Below are positions 1 to 6,542 of a stretch of 22,414 bases of DNA, in pieces; the first letter of the stretch is position 1; each line of letters begins with the position of its first letter. Below the pieces are notes generated by a model, which did not search any database, was not told the DNA's origin, and saw only the letters and a program-made list of their open reading frames with translations. Both the position numbers and the translations under genes were made by a program. Source of the DNA: G963675935 sp963675935 (GTDB lineage Bacteria > Planctomycetota > Planctomycetia > Pirellulales > Thermoguttaceae). The DNA lies in assembly GCA_963675935.2 (NCBI GenBank), contig CAXXPV010000009.1, forward strand, positions 1 to 22,414, given 5' to 3'.

Positions 1-174
1 CGGGCGATCGTGCGGGCATCGAGCGATTGATGCAGTACATGACGCGCTGCCCGTTCAGCCTGTCGCGGCTGGTCAAGGTGACGGCGACGGGCCATGTGGT
101 GTACAAGGCCGAGAAGGACGCCTGCCGAGCGTTTCCCGATCCGCATGGCAATGGGTCGCATGGCAATGGGTTGA
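1..174 (+). mobile_element. IS91-family element, internal transposase fragment (copy 0)
   Basis: These bases match positions 1930-2103 of IS91 copy 1 almost base for base, i.e. transposase residues of roughly 255-312. The match stops abruptly after GGGTTGA, just where the intact copies begin their in-frame GPKRN repeat region. The 5' part lies outside the window. The sequence after the break is unrelated to the element and belongs to a toxin cassette. The tetranucleotide GAAC straddles the break (173-176). Confidence 0.93.
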
Positions 175-533
175 ACCAAAACAGAGGGGCGGCAGTAGTC
201 GGGATTACAGTCGATGGAGCGGCCGCTCTGAAGGGTGCTGGTGCCTTGGTTCAGAGCGGCAGTCTGGCCGCTACTGGCGTGCTAGCTATGCAGGGCCGCC
301 CCGGCGGCGGAAAGAATGCTCAACACGCAAATCAGGCAAGGCGGGACGCGGCTGAGGAGCGTTACGAGGAATTGAAGGCGGAGTACGAGAGGATGAAAAG
401 CACGCCAAACAAGACAAAGGAATTCAAGGAGACGATGGAGAAAGTGAGGAGAGCAAGAGACAAGGCAAAGAAGGACATGGACTTCACGGGGGAAAATCAC
501 AGCCAACACGGCGGAAAAGGTTGCGGTCAATAA
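3..533 (+). CDS. Transposase fragment fused in frame to a polymorphic-toxin C-terminal tail
   Basis: The frame is open from the window edge and crosses from the IS91 transposase fragment (up to about 174) into an unrelated tail of about 119 residues without a stop. The tail has a small-residue, weakly hydrophobic stretch (residues like AAVVGITVDGAAALKGAGAL), as is common just before toxin domains of Rhs/polymorphic toxins. A highly charged helical or coiled segment follows, then a compact end containing DFTGENHSQ and a Gly/Cys-rich terminus. The short end with one His-containing motif, followed at once by a small gene, is the usual arrangement of a toxin C-terminus with its immunity gene. I cannot name the toxin family. 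The HUH nuclease part would lie upstream and the catalytic tyrosine region is lost, so a full-length product would be a chimera. It could equally be a dead fragment. Confidence 0.6.
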   Translation, partial: GDRAGIERLMQYMTRCPFSLSRLVKVTATGHVVYKAEKDACRAFPDPHGNGSHGNGLNQNRGAAVVGITVDGAAALKGAGALVQSGSLAATGVLAMQGRPGGGKNAQHANQARRDAAEERYEELKAEYERMKSTPNKTKEFKETMEKVRRARDKAKKDMDFTGENHSQHGGKGCGQ

Positions 534-817
534 TGCAGAATGGGCAACTATATACGTTCATCGCAGAATATAGTGGTGGCACGTTTGTGTCGCAGGTGCG
601 AGCATCGTCTATCACGTTGGCAAAAAGCCTTTGGGCTCAGCAAATGTCTCTTGAAGTGCTTGGCATTCCAGAGTCCAAGAGGGCTGCATTCCTTGTGTCT
701 GTCGCAGACGAGGCGGCGGTTCTGCTTTCAGGAACGAAGGGCGTCTGGTGTGCTGCTCCAACGGTCAACGATACCATGATGCTGATTCACATTGTAAAAA
801 CGGGGGAGCGTCATTGA
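533..817 (+). CDS. Small protein, probable immunity partner of the upstream toxin tail
   Basis: This is a 94-residue cytoplasmic-looking protein with no signal peptide or membrane segment. The ATG at 533 overlaps the TAA of the upstream toxin tail (TAATG), so the two are expected to be translationally coupled. An AAAGG about 12 bases upstream may serve as ribosome binding site. A TTG at 521 would give a 4-residue longer product, but I prefer the ATG because of the overlap. The sequence begins with a YTFIAEYSGGTFVSQV-like strand pattern and continues with helices, which suits a small alpha/beta protein. The immunity role is inferred from position only; I do not recognise a named immunity family. 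Confidence 0.6.
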   Translation: MQNGQLYTFIAEYSGGTFVSQVRASSITLAKSLWAQQMSLEVLGIPESKRAAFLVSVADEAAVLLSGTKGVWCAAPTVNDTMMLIHIVKTGERH

Positions 818-1117
818 TTCGCATACATAAGGGGACAGGCGCATATACTGAGCACTATAGGATGCATAGTGAGATTAAGAGGCGTCGGAGCGGCTCGGCC
901 CCAGCTCTCTTGCCCCCCCATTGCGGCGATTGTAGCGACTCTCTGCCGGTGGTCAATACCTCTTGGAAGCTGGGCATGTTGGCTTGTTGACGAGATGTTG
1001 ACAAGTTTTCCACAAGATGACCCGCCCGCGCGAGCGACGCCACGCGACGCAACTCGCGCAGTGCCCGGCGGTTGCGAATGTTGGATGACGCGACGGCTTG
1101 ACAAGTGGTGTACGTGT

Positions 1118-1151
1118 GGTCCAGTGGTAGTGTGTACACTATCCCTGGACC
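1118..1151 (+). promoter_or_regulatory. Hairpin in the transposase leader
   Basis: GGTCCAG (1118-1124) pairs with CTGGACC (1145-1151). Inside lies a second, imperfect inverted repeat around GTAC (TAGTG...CACTA). The hairpin ends about 15 bases before the transposase ATG at 1167 and is kept in all four full copies, with one base changed in the loop side in copies 2-4. A role as operator or translational control is an inference. It superficially resembles a tRNA D-arm but no tRNA can be folded from it. Confidence 0.45.
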
Positions 1152-1166
1152 CGTGCGATTCACGCC

Positions 1167-2750
1167 ATGCCGCCGCCGTGTGTCGAGCCGCTGCCGCTCT
1201 ACCGCCCGCGAAACCCGCGCAATTCCGACCTGTGGCGCCTGTTCGACCGGCACTTCGACACCTTTCGCCGCGTCTACGACAAGCGCTTCGCCGACCGCTA
1301 CGGATTCTGGCGGCCGATCGTCGAGCAGTCGGTCGCGGCGTTTCTGCGCTGCGGCGACCTGCATGAAGGCTTCGCCCGCGTGCGATGCTCGGATTGCGGG
1401 CACGAGATGTTCGTGGCGTTTTCATGCAAGCAGCGTTGCACGTGCCCGTCGTGCCATCAGAAACGCGCGCTGCTGACCTCGATTCACGTGGCCGAAGAAG
1501 TCTGCTTTCCCGTCGCGCATCGGCAGGTGGTGCTGACCATTCCGAAACGTCTTCGGCTGCACACCCGCTTCGACCGCAAGTTGCTGGGCAAGCTTTGCTC
1601 GTGCGCGTGCCGGTGCATCGTGGCCGAGGCTCGCCGGCAGCTTGGCCGCGACGACGTTCAGCCCGGCATCATCGCCGCGATTCAGACGCACGGCGAGTTG
1701 CTGCACTGGCATCCGCACATTCACACGCTGGTCACTTGCGGCGCGTTCACGGCGTCGGGCGAATTTTTGGAAGTGCCCGCGTTCGACATCGACCGGCTGC
1801 TGTCGGCGTGGCGTGAAGCCGTGTTCGCGTTGTACTTGGCCGAGGGCAAGATCGAGCCGGCGGTGGTCGAGAACATGCGTGGCTGGCCGCACAGCGGGTT
1901 CAGCGTCGATCAGTCGGTGTATCTTGCGTCGGGCGATCGCGCGGGCATCGAGCGATTGATGCAGTACATGACGCGATGCCCGTTCAGCCTGTCGCGATTG
2001 GTCAAGGTGACGGCGACCGGGCATGTGGTGTACAAGGCCGAGAAGGACGCCTGCCGAGCGTTTCCCGATCCGCATGGCAATGGGTCGCATGGCAATGGGT
2101 TGACGCCCGGCCCGAAGCGTAATTATTTCCGCGACGAACTTGCGCCAGGGCCGAAGCGTAATTATCAGGTTCTCGACCCGCTGGATTTTCTGGCCGAGTT
2201 CACGCAGCACATTCCGCCGAAGGGCACGCACCTGATTCGCTATTACGGCTGGTACTCGAACAAGTCGCGTGGCATGCGTCGCAAAGTAGGTTCCGTCTGC
2301 CGGACGGAACAGAAGGCGGCCCCCACCCGATGCAGCCAGACTTGGGCCATGCTCATCAAGCGGGTGTACGAGGTTGACCCGCTAGCCTGTCCTAAGTGTG
2401 GCGGGCCGATGAAGGTCATCGCATTTATCGAGCCGCCGCAAGGGGCGTTGATCGAGAAGATTTTGCGGCACTGCGGACTTTGGCAACCCTCGACGCCGCG
2501 ACCGCCGCCCGAAGATTTCCCCTCGCCCTTTGGGAGCGGGGCCGGGGGTGAGGGCGGCGACGATGCGGCGATTGGCCCCTTCGATTCGTCGGACTGGTCC
2601 GATCCCGTCGATTTTTCGGCGAGCGATTTCTCGGCCAGCCCGCCGGCGTCTTCCGACGAGCCGGGCGATTGGACGTACGTGGACATTGACACGTTCGAGT
2701 CCAACGTCGGCGAGTTCGAGGCGGACATCGAGTACGAGCCGTCCTTCTGA
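1167..2750 (+). CDS. tnpA: IS91-family transposase (HUH/Y2 rolling-circle type), copy 1
   Basis: This 527-residue protein nicks and joins single DNA strands at the element end. An N-terminal zinc-binding region is visible (C74xxC77, C87, C91, C93xxC96), followed by the HUH motif in HPHIHT (H184, H186). The tyrosine cluster YYGWY (Y359-Y363) would supply the catalytic tyrosines. A CPKC pair (C408, C411) ends the recognisable core, and an acidic Ser/Asp-rich tail follows. Between HUH and tyrosines lies an unusual in-frame repeat region (HGNG twice, GPKRN twice). The tail contains a Gly/Pro stretch encoded by a REP-like GC-rich sequence. It has all expected catalytic residues and no frameshift, so it is probably active. 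No clear ribosome binding site precedes the ATG. Confidence 0.93.
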   Translation: MPPPCVEPLPLYRPRNPRNSDLWRLFDRHFDTFRRVYDKRFADRYGFWRPIVEQSVAAFLRCGDLHEGFARVRCSDCGHEMFVAFSCKQRCTCPSCHQKRALLTSIHVAEEVCFPVAHRQVVLTIPKRLRLHTRFDRKLLGKLCSCACRCIVAEARRQLGRDDVQPGIIAAIQTHGELLHWHPHIHTLVTCGAFTASGEFLEVPAFDIDRLLSAWREAVFALYLAEGKIEPAVVENMRGWPHSGFSVDQSVYLASGDRAGIERLMQYMTRCPFSLSRLVKVTATGHVVYKAEKDACRAFPDPHGNGSHGNGLTPGPKRNYFRDELAPGPKRNYQVLDPLDFLAEFTQHIPPKGTHLIRYYGWYSNKSRGMRRKVGSVCRTEQKAAPTRCSQTWAMLIKRVYEVDPLACPKCGGPMKVIAFIEPPQGALIEKILRHCGLWQPSTPRPPPEDFPSPFGSGAGGEGGDDAAIGPFDSSDWSDPVDFSASDFSASPPASSDEPGDWTYVDIDTFESNVGEFEADIEYEPSF

Positions 2751-2886
2751 TTTTCGGTTCTAAAATTTGCCGCTGGCGAGTCGGCACGTGGGCGGAGTGC
2801 GCGCACCGTGGGATTTGGCCTCAGTTTGCGACAGGCCGGGCCATTTGCAGGCCACTGAAATGCTTCCGCCGCCCACTCATCGACGT

Positions 2887-2944
2887 TCAAGGTGTCCGCA
2901 AGGGCGGTGCGGCCATGGCCGCACCGCCCTTGCGGACACCTTGA
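2887..2944. repeat. 58-bp perfect palindrome near the IS91 right end
   Basis: The 29-base left arm beginning TCAAGGTGTCCGC is the exact reverse complement of the right arm ending GCGGACACCTTGA, with no loop (centre GGCCATGGCC). It lies about 60 bases inside the right end, between the transposase stop and the outward promoter. Copies 2, 3 and 4 carry the same structure with one mismatched pair near the base (8260-8317, 16022-16079, 20434-20491). It may be the hairpin recognised by the transposase at oriIS, or a transcription stop shielding the element; neither is shown. Confidence 0.9.
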
Positions 2945-2968
2945 CATACCCTTCATCTAGGGTATAAT
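2941..2968 (+). promoter_or_regulatory. Outward-facing consensus-like promoter at the right end of IS91 copy 1
   Basis: TTGACA (2941-2946), a 16-base spacer, then TATAAT (2963-2968) match both sigma-70 consensus hexamers exactly. An ATG lies at 2978-2980 and reads across the right end into the flank. At this copy the reading frame (MDKSKFLSL...) stops after about 15 codons, so only transcription would help the downstream toxin tail and membrane-protein gene. Confidence 0.65.
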
Positions 2969-3003
2969 CAACGCTTTATGGACAAATCAAAATTCCTATC
3001 ACT

Positions 3004-3098
3004 TATTTATAGAATTGCACAATGAGACAAACCTCGCTCTTTACGGCGGGATGACCACCCCCAAAGCCTGCATAGACTGGACGTGCAAATGTTGGTAG
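3004..3098 (+). pseudogene. C-terminal stump of a beheaded polymorphic toxin
   Basis: Directly after the IS91 right end a frame of about 31 codons reads ...ELHNETNLALYGG... and ends ...CIDWTCKCW before TAG (3096-3098). The Cys/Trp-rich end and the start of a small membrane-protein gene four bases later resemble the toxin-tail/immunity arrangement seen at 175-817. The rest of the gene is missing, removed or separated by IS91. The family cannot be named from so short a piece, so the toxin assignment rests on position. Confidence 0.4.
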
Positions 3099-3102
3099 GT
3101 GC

Positions 3103-3615
3103 ATGAGGATCACCATCGCAATGTTTAAAGGTGTGTTTCCTATGGTTCAGTCTAGTCAACGGAGTTTTCGTATCACGCCACCCCCTTATATGCTCGGTAA
3201 ACGTGTTAAGACGCGTCTACGTGTTCTTATGTTTAGCTCATGGTTATTCACCCTTGTGATCGCTCTGTTGTCTGCAGCAGGGGTGAGCCTGTTGGTGGAA
3301 GGCCCAATGGGCGCTCCTATTCGGAATTCGGCATTGATTTGTGGCATTCTCTTCTTTGGGATACCATATGTGATAGCACATCTAATCCTCCGCGCACTCA
3401 GAATGATGTACACGCGATTTGGACTTATGACTCAGGAGGAGGCTCTCGACTTTCCGTTTCGAGGACGTTGGCCTGACTCTTGGTTGGAGACTGCAGCGCA
3501 GGACAATCAATTTCAGCAGAGGGCGGATAACGAAGGGAACAAAGGCGAAGGGAACAAAGGGGAACAAAGGGGTCGGGAGTCATTGAAGGGGAACAAAGGG
3601 GTCGGGAGTCATTGA
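3103..3615 (+). CDS. Small two-helix membrane protein, possible immunity protein
   Basis: The 170-residue product has two hydrophobic helices (about residues 41-64 and 75-103) with basic flanks, and a hydrophilic C-terminal tail. The start is uncertain: ATG 3103 lies four bases after the upstream stop, but ATG 3142 is preceded by a better ribosome-binding sequence (AAAGGTG at about 3127-3133) and still includes both helices. The last 30 or so residues (GNKGEGNKGE..., GNKGVGSH) are encoded by a REP-like repeat that has grown into the gene, so the natural C-terminus was probably shorter. Position after a toxin stump suggests an immunity protein acting in the membrane. I recognise no family. Confidence 0.5.
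   Translation: MRITIAMFKGVFPMVQSSQRSFRITPPPYMLGKRVKTRLRVLMFSSWLFTLVIALLSAAGVSLLVEGPMGAPIRNSALICGILFFGIPYVIAHLILRALRMMYTRFGLMTQEEALDFPFRGRWPDSWLETAAQDNQFQQRADNEGNKGEGNKGEQRGRESLKGNKGVGSH
3559..3615 (+). repeat. Two 28-bp direct repeats with REP-like core, inside a coding tail
   Basis: 3559-3586 and 3588-3615 are identical 28-base units (GGGGAACAAAGGGGTCGGGA... ending CATTGA), separated by one A. A shorter related motif (GAAGGGAACAAAGG) precedes them. The 13-mer AAAGGGGTCGGGA recurs in reverse at 17915-17960 in the tail of another small membrane protein. Such motifs are typical of dispersed REP-like sequences. Confidence 0.85.
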
Positions 3616-3974
3616 TTCATCCTACCTCATGTACTCCTGCTGGCGAAGGTGGCTAAAAAACTTCTATTGAATCGCCCGCCCCGCTATGCTAACTTGGGAC
3701 GGATGTACATGTATCGAAACAGCCGCCCGAGGGAATTATGCAAAACCGATTTGCCCCGAAATCTGGGAAAATCGCCGACTCGCAACTTCCTTGCAAAACC
3801 CTTCGCCAGACAGCACTTGCGAAATATGACAACCCCGCATTTTTCAATTATGCATATAACCCCTCGAACATACTAACACAACAGCATAATTCCAACTGCT
3901 TGCAGGATAAGGATTTAAGCAGCGTCAGTATTCAGCTCGATTTTTGCCGTTCAGCGTGTGGCTATCGCACAATT
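3616..3974. other. Stretch without a recognisable gene before the Rhs core
   Basis: The frame that later encodes the Rhs core is open from 3738, but residues 1-79 show no YD-repeat pattern or other family signature and look like read-through of non-coding or remnant sequence. No convincing terminator, tRNA or repeat was seen. The Rhs homology starts abruptly near 3975, which suggests another rearrangement breakpoint here. Confidence 0.4.
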
Positions 3975-4952
3975 TACGACGCCAACGGCAATTGCGTGAC
4001 CGCCAACGGCGATACTTACACCACCGGCGACAATAATCAAACCACGTCCGACGGCATCTATTCATATCTCTACGATTCGGAAGGCAACTTGGTTGCCAAA
4101 TACATCGACGAGGACACAAGCGGAACGCTGAACACCGGTGACACCGACGTAACGGCTTATACATGGGACTACCACAACCGGCTAACGAACGTCTCCCACT
4201 ACGATGAAGCCGGCGGCGCATCCGATATGTCGGTAGATTACGTCTACGACGCCTACAATCGCCGCATCTCTCGCACACTCGATACTGATGGCGACGGCGC
4301 GGGCGGCTCATCAACCGAGCATTACGTCTGGGACGGCACGAAGGTCATGCTCGACCTGTTGGACGCAGATGGCTCCGGCGAGACCTACTCACCGACCCCG
4401 GAAACCCGTTACCTTTGGGGCCAAGCCGTCGATCAACTCTTCTCGCAAGAAATCATTGATGACGGTAGCCCCGCCGATGTTCTCTACCCTGTCATCGACA
4501 ACCTCCACAGCGTCCGATCTCTAATCGAATCCGACGGCGACATCGCCGCCACCTACTCTTACGACATCTATGGCAATATCACGGCCTTGGTCGGCTCATT
4601 GAGCGCCACCCGTTTCCTCTACACTTGCCAAGAATACGATCTTACGACCGGTCTCTACTACTACAACGCCCGCTGGTACGATCCGGCAACAGGGAAGTTC
4701 ATTAGTGAAGACCCAATACAGGCGGACGTGAATCTATATAGGTATTGCCTCAACAACCCTTCTGTCGATATTCGTGTCCGTATTCGCGATGGTGACGTGT
4801 GTTGGAGAAGCCATGGGACAGGGATTCCCGTTCTTGCCAGTTGCCATCAAGCCTGCGGGCGTGCTCGTTGTGATCGACGGCCGCGCCTATTACTGGTCAG
4901 GGGAAGGATCCTTTATCGAAAAACCAAACGAAGGAGCGACGATCAAGAGTGA
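3738..4952 (+). CDS. Rhs core fragment (RHS repeat-associated core), N- and C-terminally truncated
   Basis: The open frame is 404 codons. Residues about 80-341 are a clear Rhs/YD-repeat region: YDANGN, YLYDSEGNLVAKY, YTWDYHNRL, VDYVYDAYNRRISRT, then the conserved core with RYLWGQAVDQL, YSYDIYGN and YYYNARWYDPATGKFISEDP, ending NLYRYCLNNP. These proteins form a cage that encloses a C-terminal toxin. Here the cage part is only about 260 residues, far shorter than a whole Rhs protein. After NNP the expected 'VDPxGL' boundary is missing: the DNA switches to a signal-peptide gene in another frame and residues 342-404 are out-of-context read-through. It is very likely a non-functional remnant. Residues 223-330 are closely similar to the Rhs piece at 8354-9283, so the two are paralogues. 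Confidence 0.8.
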   Translation: MQNRFAPKSGKIADSQLPCKTLRQTALAKYDNPAFFNYAYNPSNILTQQHNSNCLQDKDLSSVSIQLDFCRSACGYRTIYDANGNCVTANGDTYTTGDNNQTTSDGIYSYLYDSEGNLVAKYIDEDTSGTLNTGDTDVTAYTWDYHNRLTNVSHYDEAGGASDMSVDYVYDAYNRRISRTLDTDGDGAGGSSTEHYVWDGTKVMLDLLDADGSGETYSPTPETRYLWGQAVDQLFSQEIIDDGSPADVLYPVIDNLHSVRSLIESDGDIAATYSYDIYGNITALVGSLSATRFLYTCQEYDLTTGLYYYNARWYDPATGKFISEDPIQADVNLYRYCLNNPSVDIRVRIRDGDVCWRSHGTGIPVLASCHQACGRARCDRRPRLLLVRGRILYRKTKRRSDDQE

Positions 4953-5421
4953 GAGACTGCAATGGTGGAACAGAAAGCTTCCTCCACTCCGCAACAGTGA
5001 TAAGAAAGTTGAGATCATCCAGGTAATGGGAGGTGGCAAAATACGCGATCCTAAGGGAGGAGACTACGTGCGAATCGGTGGAGATATTGTGATCTTCTTG
5101 CCTGTTGGCGGGCAAGAGTATTTGTCCGTCGATGGCGAGGGCCGCGTAACCGTCATCACCGTCATGGAAAAGAAAAATCTGACCGGCCGTTCAGCGTGGG
5201 TTGAAAAGAAGATTGGCGGATGGAATGAGGGCGACGACAGTATCAGGGAGTACGAGTTTACCCATCCCGGCGCGCCAAAGGACAAGAGACATCTTGGGAT
5301 TGGCGATAAGCCGCTGGTGCTGAAGGACAAGGAAGACAAGGAACACAAGTTCTTCCCCTTGATTCTCACTGAGTCAAAGAAAGCAGCCCACTTCTTAATC
5401 AATGACGAAAGCGGCAAATGA
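4774..5421 (+). CDS. Secreted protein of unknown family, paralogue 1
   Basis: The 215-residue product starts with a hydrophobic export-like segment (SVFAMVTCVGEAMGQG) and then a soluble domain rich in beta-strand patterns (VLVVIDGRAYYWSGEG, EYLSVDGEGRVTVITV, PLVLKDKEDKEHKFFPLIL). The true start is unclear. The same frame is open upstream to 4732 through a hydrophobic run (TTLLSIFVSVFAMV) that would make a better signal peptide, but the Rhs fragment overlaps it and no ATG is present. I use GTG 4774. The 5' end was probably lost at the Rhs junction near 4760. It is about 75-80 % identical by eye to the gene that follows 40 bases downstream, so the pair is a tandem duplication. I do not recognise the family; position after an Rhs core is compatible with an immunity or accessory role in the cell envelope. 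Confidence 0.6.
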   Translation: MSVFAMVTCVGEAMGQGFPFLPVAIKPAGVLVVIDGRAYYWSGEGSFIEKPNEGATIKSERLQWWNRKLPPLRNSDKKVEIIQVMGGGKIRDPKGGDYVRIGGDIVIFLPVGGQEYLSVDGEGRVTVITVMEKKNLTGRSAWVEKKIGGWNEGDDSIREYEFTHPGAPKDKRHLGIGDKPLVLKDKEDKEHKFFPLILTESKKAAHFLINDESGK

Positions 5422-5461
5422 ACAGATAAGTCGGATAAAATGGAAAAAGGAAGTCACTCAC

Positions 5462-6106
5462 GTGAGAACAAAGATTTTTTTGTCGTCGCTTGCGCTCTTT
5501 GCTTGCGTGGGCGTTTCGGAATCGCTGGGGCAGGGTTTTCAATCCCTACCAGTTGCCATTAAGCCTGCTGGCGTACTCGTTGTGATTGACGGCCGCGCCT
5601 ATTATTGGTCAGGTGAGGGAACATTTGTCGAAAACCCAAATGAAGGAGCGACGATCAAAAGAGAGGCACTGCAATGGTGGAACAGGAAACTTCCACCACT
5701 CCGCGACAGTGATAAGAAAGTTGAGATCATCGCAGTAATGGGGTCTGCCGACATTCCAGGCTACAAGGGAGTTGGCTACTATTTGCGCGTTGGTGGGCAT
5801 CGGTATTTGTCCGTCGATGACGAGGGCCACGTAACCGTCATCACCGTCATGGAAAAGAAAAATCTGACCGACCGTTCAGCGTGGGTTGAAAAGGAGACTG
5901 GCGGGCAGAATGTGAGTGACGACGTCATCACAGAGTATGAGTTTACCCATCCCGGCGCGCCGAAGGACAAGCAGCATCTGGGCATCGGTGACGAGCCGCT
6001 GGTGCTCAAGGATAAGGATGATAAGGAACACAAGTTCTTCCCATTGATTCTCACCGAGCCAAAGAAAGCAGCCCACTTCTTAATCAATGACGAAAGCGGC
6101 AAATGA
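5462..6106 (+). CDS. Secreted protein of unknown family, paralogue 2
   Basis: The GTG at 5462 begins VRTKIFLSSLALFACVGVSE, a normal signal peptide with two basic residues, a hydrophobic core and probable cleavage around residues 20-25. AAAAAGG lies about 11 bases upstream. An in-frame ATG at 5402 would put 20 hydrophilic residues before the signal, which argues against it. The mature domain (about 190 residues) matches paralogue 1, with a short loop difference around the GYYLRVGGHRYLSVDDEG strand region. A third, truncated copy lies at 10663-13868. The Y-L-S-V-D and G-x-G-D-x-PLVLKD patterns recall beta-rich folds such as beta-trefoils, but this is only a visual impression. Function is unknown. 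Confidence 0.75.
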   Translation: MRTKIFLSSLALFACVGVSESLGQGFQSLPVAIKPAGVLVVIDGRAYYWSGEGTFVENPNEGATIKREALQWWNRKLPPLRDSDKKVEIIAVMGSADIPGYKGVGYYLRVGGHRYLSVDDEGHVTVITVMEKKNLTDRSAWVEKETGGQNVSDDVITEYEFTHPGAPKDKQHLGIGDEPLVLKDKDDKEHKFFPLILTEPKKAAHFLINDESGK

Positions 6107-6128
6107 GGCCATTACCACCGCCCACTGA

Positions 6129-6266
6129 TGGTTTGTGCGCCTTTATCTGCTCAGACCATATCTCCGAGAAGTCGATCAGTTGCTCCGCAACGCCGAGCTG
6201 CGGGACGAGCTGGATCGTTTTTCAGGTCGTTATCCTCATCCGCACTGGCTCCAAACCGTCGCGGAG
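6129..6266 (+). pseudogene. 5' stump of an unidentified gene, cut by IS91 copy 2
   Basis: A frame of about 46 codons reads FVRLYLLRPYLREVDQLL, then NAELRDELDRFSGRYPHPHW and QTVAER, and is cut exactly at the left end of the element. The regular helical, charged pattern and lack of low-complexity sequence suggest real coding sequence. A GTG at 6135 could be the start, 28 bases after the paralogue-2 stop. No family recognised. The same stump is present at 13891-14028 as part of the duplicated segment. Confidence 0.4.
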
Positions 6267-6542
6267 CGGCTCGGCCCCAGCTCTCTTGCCCCCCCATTGC
6301 GGCGATTGTAGCGACTCTCTGCCGGTGGTCAATACCTCTTGGAAGCTGGGCATGTTGGCTTGTTGACGAGATGTTGACAAGTTTTCCACAAGATGACTCG
6401 CCCGCGCGAGCGACGCCACGCGACGCAACTCGCGCAGTGCCCGGCGGTTGCGAATGTTGGATGACGCGACGGCTTGACAGGTGGTGTACGTGTGGTCCAG
6501 TGGTAGTGCGTACACTATCCCTGGACCCGTGCGATTTACGCC

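Larger units (their letters stand above)
891..3003 (+). mobile_element. IS91-family (HUH, rolling-circle) insertion element, copy 1
   Basis: Boundaries come from comparing the four copies in the window. All share sequence from CGGCTCGGCCCCAG on the left to CCTATCACT on the right, with unrelated flanks. There are no terminal inverted repeats and no target duplication, as expected for IS91-type elements. The element holds one transposase gene, a leader of about 275 bases with a hairpin, and a 3' region with a 58-bp palindrome, an outward promoter and the right end (the presumed oriIS). The left flank is the immunity gene at 533-817; the right flank is a toxin tail. Confidence 0.9.

Noticed and set aside
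1118..1151. tRNA-like D-arm sequence (GGTCCAGTGGTAG) upstream of each IS91 transposase
   Set aside because: No acceptor stem, anticodon arm or T-loop can be built around it; the hairpin explains the symmetry.
811..1425. Long minus-strand open frames within IS91 copies (for example 811-1425, 1422-2231, 6795-7859, 14557-15621, 19117-20427)
   Set aside because: They are Arg/Ala/Pro-rich shadows of the GC-rich transposase gene, with no family similarity or start signals.
2887..2944. Classical intrinsic terminator after the IS91 transposase
   Set aside because: The palindrome is followed by TTGACATACC and not by a run of T; it may stop transcription but lacks the standard form.
5402..5461. Upstream ATG start for secreted paralogue 2
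   Set aside because: It would place 20 charged residues before a complete signal peptide; GTG 5462 has the better context.
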